Source: Dioszegia crocea
Lineage: Eukaryota; Basidiomycota; Tremellomycetes; Tremellales; Bulleribasidiaceae
Assembly: GCA_001600615.1 (NCBI GenBank)
Contig: BCKK01000002.1
Location: 1,890,809 to 1,954,808, forward strand
Reading direction: 5' to 3'
Length of the DNA: 64,000 nucleotides
The notes beneath the pieces are model-generated. The model had not been told where the DNA came from. It made no database searches and saw nothing but the letters and a program-made list of their open reading frames with translations. Below are positions 60,655 to 64,000 of the stretch, one piece after another. Both the position numbers and the translations under genes were made by a program. The first letter of the stretch is position 1. Every line of letters starts with the position of its first letter.

Positions 60655-63600
60655 TCAGAACAACAAAGGTAGGTCGGTATGGCAGGTTCCGGTCCGATTC
60701 GCACTTCGGCTCCACTTATCGGGGCATGTCTGCGTATATCAGCCTTGACCTTGAGTACAAGGTGGCCAGAGTAGTCGGATGAGCGAGACAGTACACATAC
60801 AATGAAGTAAGATCGCAAGGCAGTCTCAAAGCGCTCCCGATACTGTTCTGGAGGTATCTAGAAGGATGAGTATCGTTCCACCCAAAGGATGGGAGAGCTC
60901 ACAATGGTCACTTCTCCCTCTCTTCCCCTAGCCAACGCGATCTTGCCCATGCTTTCGATATTCTTGAAAAGACCATAGCTTCCCACGGCATCAACCACAC
61001 CAACGACCAGCTCGGAGTGGGTCCGATCCAGACCGAGGAGGAGCGAGTAGTCCACAATGTGTTGATTGGATAGGAATCGGGTATCGGTAGTGAGAGAGTC
61101 TAGAAGGATACGTTTGGCATCTGATAGTCAGCTCAGACTTGGGTTTGAGCGGCGAGACTACTGGGCGAGTGTGAAGTCTTGTGAAGTATGTACTCACGTG
61201 GATGGACAAAAAGAGGGGAAGTAGCTTGTCGGTCTAGCCATTCTCCGTCAAACATTGTCGATCCGCTCTCTTTTCCTTTGGGCACCCTCCGACCTTCTGT
61301 CACCGTCAGTAATGTGACTAAAATCCAGATATGACAGGAAGTAAACGTACCGATCCCTTTCAGATCAAAAGTCCGGTCTATCTCCTGCTTCCAGAAAAGA
61401 TTCTCCATGACCAATAGGTCCATCGACCGTTTCTCGTTGGTATTGATGTCATGGATCTTGACTGGTATCATGAGCCTTCCGATCTTCGTCATTATGTGAT
61501 AACAGAAGCGACTCACCATTGTAAAAGCCGACAATCTTGGCTAGGGCAGTGGCTTTATTGTGAGTTGTAGCCATATGCTCGAAATAGGCCGGGGCGATGT
61601 CGATAAGGGCTTGCCTGACCTGTCAGCGCTGATCCAATCCAACCCACCAATCTGACGTCACAGCCACACTCACAAATCCGACACGTTCCACTTCGTCACC
61701 AAGCTCTTGACGACCAGGCGGCCATCTTCAGTCTTCCAGAAATTCGCCTTGCTTTTGCCTCCTTCTGCCATCCAACCCACACTCCGCTCTAGAGACCGGA
61801 CGAAGCTGCGATCAAACACACATCGTCTCCTGAGGGTATCGAATGCCGACGCAAAGTACACTGTGCATCCAATTTTATAATTCGGATGAGAGAGTTCTAG
61901 GTGTATGTGAGGACGGGCGTCGTCGGGATTGAGGGTAGAATCGGCTGAAGAGAGGTTGAGGGGATTCATGATGGATGCGAGTGACCGTGGGGGATCTCCG
62001 GGACCTGAACGTACTCGAGATGCCAATGAGTCCGTCACGTCCGTTCCTAGTCTGAGAAGAGTGTTGAAGGATGATGCAAAGGAAGAAGTCACTGAGCCTC
62101 CCCAGCCGTCTTTATCCGTACTGGCGTATCTTTCATGCCCAGCGAAAGACGATGTAGCTGCCGGGGCAGGCGAAGGAAGGGCAGCCCCAAGATTCTCCTT
62201 ATCTCGAGAAGATCGTGGTGGGGTTCTCGTCCCGATCGTTGGAATAGGTGTAGATCGGGGAGAGAAATTCACGCTCACGCTAGCCGATACAGTCCGCCTA
62301 TACGAGCTAGGCGGGCCATCATCCGCTAGTCGTCTTCGGGTTCGGGGAGTCTGCCGTTTCTCATCAACCGAGATTTCAGACTCGGATAATGAGAGACTGG
62401 ATGCAGAGGCGGGAACAGCGAGTGACGTCGGAGTCTGCTCGGTGATCGGACGAGGTGAAACCACTGATGGCGTAAAAATCGGATTGATCGAAGTTGTAAG
62501 AACCGGATCTTGCCCCGCAGCTCGACTGATACTCTTGACGAGATCATCTATCCCTCCACCGCCATCTCTACCTCCCGATTGACCCGAGACGGGCTGGAGA
62601 TTGAGCTCGAGAGAAGGTGCGTTTGGCGTCACGCTGAGTGGGAGACGACCGGTAGGGGGGAGAGACATCTCGGACCGTTTCTTAGTCAAAGCTCGGAGGG
62701 GTAGGATTTCGCGGGGATTATCTCGTCGGCTGACCTCGATCTTCCACTGATTATCGGGTGTCTGAGCCGAGGTATGGCTGTTTGGAGATATATCGTTGGG
62801 TATAGGTTTAGGGGAGCCGTTGCATAGCTCATTGAAGTATGCCAAAGACCTAGAAATCAGTGCTGTAACCTGCCCGGGAAGGGGGACGTACGATAAAGTA
62901 TACGCTATGACACTCGCGGGCTCATCATCCCGAACCACTACTGAGCTTCCCGGTAATTTCATCCCCTTCTCTTTCCCTCCAGCCAGACCTGCTATGGCCG
63001 GAATGAGCGTATCGGCCTTTGACATCTCCGGCTTGTGAGCCAATCGCCAGGCATCTAATTGCTGCTGGACATTGTCGACCTTTGCCTGGACGAGCGCTTG
63101 TTGCTGGGGTGCGCCAGCGACCTCAGGCGACGACAGCTCCTTCATGATAACTTCCAGATCCGCTTTGACGCAGTCAAGAGTAGTATCGGCTGATCCGCCA
63201 ATTTCCGCCTGCAAATGATCAGAACCACAATATACTATGATCACATGGGTAGTGATGACTTACGAGCTTCCCCACCAAAGTCTCTACTTCATCCTTCCAC
63301 GCCCTTAGTACACCTTCCGCAATCTGCGCCTTCCCTTCCGACCCGCCATTCCGCTGTGCGCCTTGAGCGAAAGACTCCGACGCAGCTCTAGCGGCCTCGT
63401 TACCTAATTTGCGCTTAGCAACTAGGGGCCCGACTTGTAATTTAGGCAAGCGAGTATCGAGGACTGGCTGCGACTCGGATGTCAGGCGGAGTGTCAAGAT
63501 GGGGTTGGAGAGGACGTATGTGAAGTCTAGAATACCGGAGGATGTAGCTTGAGAAGCATGCGGACAGAGGGATTGAGGTATAAGCAAGGAGGAGTAAAAC

Positions 63601-64000
63601 ATCCTGGCACATTAGCCATAATCGTCCATGGCCAGACTCACAGTTCTAATAGCTTATTCCAGGACATGGCTTGGACGATTCCTAATTCCTGCCAAGCACT
63701 CTTCGTTCCGCATGAATCGCACTGCACCTGTGCCCGTATTCCGAGCCGGTCCCCTTCGCCTGACGGCCCCTGATCACCCCGGGGCGTCTTGACAACCTTG
63801 CCTACTACTCTTCTTCCGCCTGTAGCCCAAATCCTGAGGTGATCCCTCTCCGCTACGCCGCAACCCGGACGACCACAGACCGGTTCCCACGACCCCGATT
63901 CGTCAAATGTATGACTGTCGGCATTATCGTCTTTTGCCTTCTGCGACTCGTCTTCCCCATCGACCGATTTTGAGCCAGAAGCATCGGCTTCGCCCTCATC
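60655..64000 (-). CDS. FAB1: Phosphatidylinositol 3-phosphate 5-kinase Fab1/PIKfyve, C-terminal part
   Basis: Makes PI(3,5)P2 on the vacuole and late endosomes; the N-terminus lies beyond base 64000. Visible in order: the Cys-rich CCR region (CGRPGCG, VQCDSCGTKSAWQELG, SWNKLLEL, FYSSLLIPQSLCPH), a coiled segment, a long Ser/Pro-rich linker (about 62770-61990), then the PIP-kinase core. The core shows HLELSHPNYKIGCTVYFASA, DGRLVVKSLVTKWNVSDL, LLVMENLFW, DRTFDLKG and DYSLLLGLDRTHSELVVGVV. DLKG is followed by Ile, where the family usually has Ser. Splicing through short introns near 60857-60900 and 60730-60800 leads to RERFETALRSYF, CPDKWSR and a stop at 60655. The last exon is inferred. Confidence 0.93.

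Overview
The window is nuclear DNA from a basidiomycete fungus, most likely a Tremellomycete (Cryptococcus/Kwoniella-like). The evidence is dense genes with many 43-60 nt GT..AG introns, CTGAC/CTGAT branch sites close to the acceptors, roughly balanced GC, short intergenic spaces, and fungal-type PKC1, VPS23, VPS35, beta-tubulin and FAB1 proteins. All gene models were spliced by eye. Where noted, the coding length sums to a whole number of codons. I saw no rRNA, CRISPR array, transposon or convincing tRNA.

Layout. 1-3 kb: two tandem aquaporin genes on the minus strand, the first cut by the window edge. 3.5-6.8 kb: ATG6/Beclin (-) and PEX13 (+), divergent. 7.2-9.7 kb: a WSS1-type DNA-protein-crosslink protease in many tiny exons. 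10.2-14.2 kb: PKC1. 14.6-16.5 kb: an ankyrin protein. 16.6-17.0 kb: a small membrane protein (-). 17.2-19.4 kb: VPS23 (ESCRT-I). 19.5-21.2 kb: a single-pass surface-type protein (-). 21.8-25.0 kb: VPS35 (retromer). 25.4-27.5 kb: beta-tubulin. 27.9-34.2 kb: a 2010-residue, highly disordered nuclear-type protein with a possible Net1/Dnt1-like N-terminus (-). 34.4-39.0 kb: two tandem membrane alpha/beta hydrolases (-). 39.4-42.0 kb: a mitochondrial PPR-type protein (-). 42.2-46.8 kb: a 1489-residue Ser/Pro-rich protein (+). 47.2-54.9 kb: three tandem DHA2-family MFS transporters (+). 55.0-56.1 kb: mitochondrial EF-Ts (-). 56.8-58.7 kb: a Mug113-like GIY-YIG protein (+). 59.0-59.9 kb: an intronless orphan (-). 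60.7-64.0 kb: the 3' part of FAB1 (-).

Themes. Several housekeeping genes serve membrane traffic and degradation (ATG6, PEX13, VPS23, VPS35, FAB1). Three families of transport or membrane proteins have expanded as local tandem copies. The most unusual signals are in gene structure. The beta-tubulin start codon appears to be split A|TG by a 331-nt intron that contains no AG between donor and acceptor. PKC1 appears to have an intron directly after its ATG. The WSS1-like gene needs an 8-nt micro-exon and several 15-30 nt exons to restore its protease domain.
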